Of a stretch of DNA of 7,185 nt, positions 6,375 through 7,185 are shown piece by piece. The translations under genes and the position numbers were made by a program. Under the pieces are notes generated by a model. That model worked only from the letters and a program-made list of their open reading frames with translations. It did no database searches and had not been told where the DNA came from. Numbering within the stretch: the first letter of the stretch is position 1; every line of letters begins with the position of its first letter. This DNA comes from Commensalibacter sp963921845 (lineage in GTDB: Bacteria; Pseudomonadota; Alphaproteobacteria; Acetobacterales; Acetobacteraceae). Location: NCBI RefSeq assembly GCF_963921845.1, contig NZ_CAWUGZ010000118.1:1-7185 (forward strand), written 5' to 3'.

Positions 6375-6400
6375 TTTTAATAACATTAATGTTATTAAAA
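6375..6400. promoter_or_regulatory. 26-bp perfect palindrome upstream of argG, operator candidate
   Basis: The left arm TTTTAATAACATT (6375-6387) is exactly the reverse complement of the right arm (6388-6400), with no central spacer. With one bulged T it extends by two more pairs (C6372-G6402, A6373-T6401). It lies 8 nt upstream of the proposed argG -35 and abuts the 10-bp palindrome AATGATCATT (6366-6375), which overlaps that -35. Position and two-fold symmetry suit a dimeric DNA-binding protein. The bases are seen directly; the operator role is inferred. Confidence 0.45.
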
Positions 6401-6746
6401 TGTACAATTTAATTGAAATACGTACAAACGTGTTTTTAGGTGGTATGTTTACAGATTAAAACGTTCAAATAATTATTTTTGTTTTAACAAATATTGTTTT
6501 TATAAGTTTCACTCCTGTAAGAATATCTACCATAAATAACCTAGCTGCCTATCAGTTTCTAATTCAAAATCGAGATAAAGACCTCATTAAGGTGAAAACT
6601 AAATTTTAAAATAATGTTAAACAAAAATTTGATGAAAAGAAAACTTACAACCTATGGACTACAATGATGCCAAACGATGGTGTTGTTAAAGATAATCCTT
6701 ATACATAAGCCGCCTAGTAGGCTGCGTAAAAAATTAAATCACTTTA

Positions 6747-6905
6747 CTATATTTTATTGCTTTTAAATAAAATAACTAATTTCTCTGAGGGAAGTTTGTC
6801 TACAGTACGACACCTCTCATCAATGAGCGTATTATCACAAAAAAATGGACAACGAGCCATGTAGGTTTTAACCAAAAGACAGTTACTCGACACCATCGCA
6901 TTCAT
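6747..6905 (-). CDS. Doubtful 52-residue cysteine-containing frame, perhaps part of a decayed gene
   Basis: A frame begins with ATG (6905-6903) and ends at TAG (6749-6747). Its product has four cysteines (C9, C19, C23, C32), a charged middle (DERCRTVDKLPSEK, 29-42) and no family I recognise. Ribosome-site support is poor: GGAAA about 10 nt upstream. The same frame stays open upstream to 6974, then has single stops at 6977-6975 and 7022-7020 and remains open to about 7058. This could be a decayed longer gene or chance, since two frames on the other strand are also open here. Confidence 0.2.
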   Translation of the reverse strand: MNAMVSSNCLLVKTYMARCPFFCDNTLIDERCRTVDKLPSEKLVILFKSNKI

Positions 6906-7185
6906 TTTGAAAATTTTTCCAAAAAACCAATATGTTGGAGTTAAAGAAGAGTCAACAATTTTAATGAAACTTTCTTATAATTTTCTATTGAGTGCTATCA
7001 TTAAAGCTTCCACCTTAATTCAAAAAGGAGGAATTACTAGGCAAAGCCTCACCAGTATTTAACTTATACCCATTTCAAATATTCAGTTAAAAACTTATAT
7101 ACTGACATGATCCTGAATCAAACACACAATCCTCTCAAATTCAAACTCAAACAAGACTTTGAATGTATTAATATATTTTTAATGC

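Larger units (their letters stand above)
6296..7185. other. 890-bp stretch with no supportable gene
   Basis: This AT-rich region upstream of argG holds the argG promoter, several perfect palindromes (6366-6375, 6375-6400, 6467-6478) and then 700 bp without a clear gene. Short open frames exist on both strands near 6750-7060, including a cysteine-bearing - strand frame at 6747-6905, but none has a recognisable family or a good ribosome site. No tRNA cloverleaf, rRNA or transposon end was recognised. It may be a decayed gene region or the upstream part of a gene outside the window. Confidence 0.6.

Noticed and set aside
6709..6725. GC-rich hairpin GCCGCC-TAGTA-GGCTGC with one mismatch
   Set aside because: No T run follows on either strand and no gene ends nearby. 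A tRNA arm was considered, but no cloverleaf could be built around it.
7025..7031. Perfect AAGGAGG Shine-Dalgarno-like sequence on the + strand
   Set aside because: No ATG, GTG or TTG follows at a usable distance, so it starts nothing visible.
6964..7062. 32-residue + strand frame with an ATG start
   Set aside because: Very short, only a weak distant ribosome site, and no recognisable product. Overlapping frames on the other strand are equally open.
814..7108. 12-bp inverted match: 814-825 and 7097-7108
   Set aside because: The match does not extend and neither site has other repeat features. Too short to call a mobile-element end.

Overview
The window is about 7.2 kb of AT-rich bacterial chromosome. 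By eye, GC is near 30-37% in most genes and about 43% in argG. Seven protein genes are well supported, and every one is a core or housekeeping type. The grxC protein, the grxC/comF/ubiG proximity and the 408-residue argG product look alphaproteobacterial. Low GC together with long gene-poor gaps suggests a reduced, possibly host-associated genome. That lineage guess is inference and no taxon is named.

Layout. ubiG (ubiquinone methyltransferase) lies on the + strand at the left edge. A gap of 493 bp follows with no convincing gene but one perfect hairpin. From 1295 to 6295 all genes read on the - strand. In transcription order they are argG, a lipoprotein FKBP-type prolyl isomerase, trpS, and a YjbQ/UPF0047 protein, then comF, grxC and a secreted DUF2147 protein. 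The first four are tightly spaced (34, 23 and 9 nt) and probably form one transcription unit from a promoter at about 6339-6367. A 150-nt gap with a weak terminator-like element and a good -10 box suggests comF starts a second unit. comF, grxC and DUF2147 are separated by 112 and 65 nt. The right 890 bp (6296-7185) holds the argG promoter region, a 26-bp perfect palindrome and no supportable gene, only small or possibly decayed frames.

The genes do not form a single pathway: ubiG serves the respiratory quinone, argG arginine synthesis, trpS translation, grxC thiol redox, comF a DNA-uptake-related or phosphoribosyltransferase-like role, and the FKBP protein and DUF2147 act in the envelope. Two genes (ubiG and DUF2147) have a small GC-rich hairpin on their ribosome binding site, and argG and trpS both need GTG starts. 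I found no defence system, mobile element, CRISPR array, tRNA or rRNA, and no evidence of a new multi-gene system. The most interesting signals are regulatory: the palindromes upstream of argG, the hairpins on ribosome binding sites, and the structured comF-grxC spacer.
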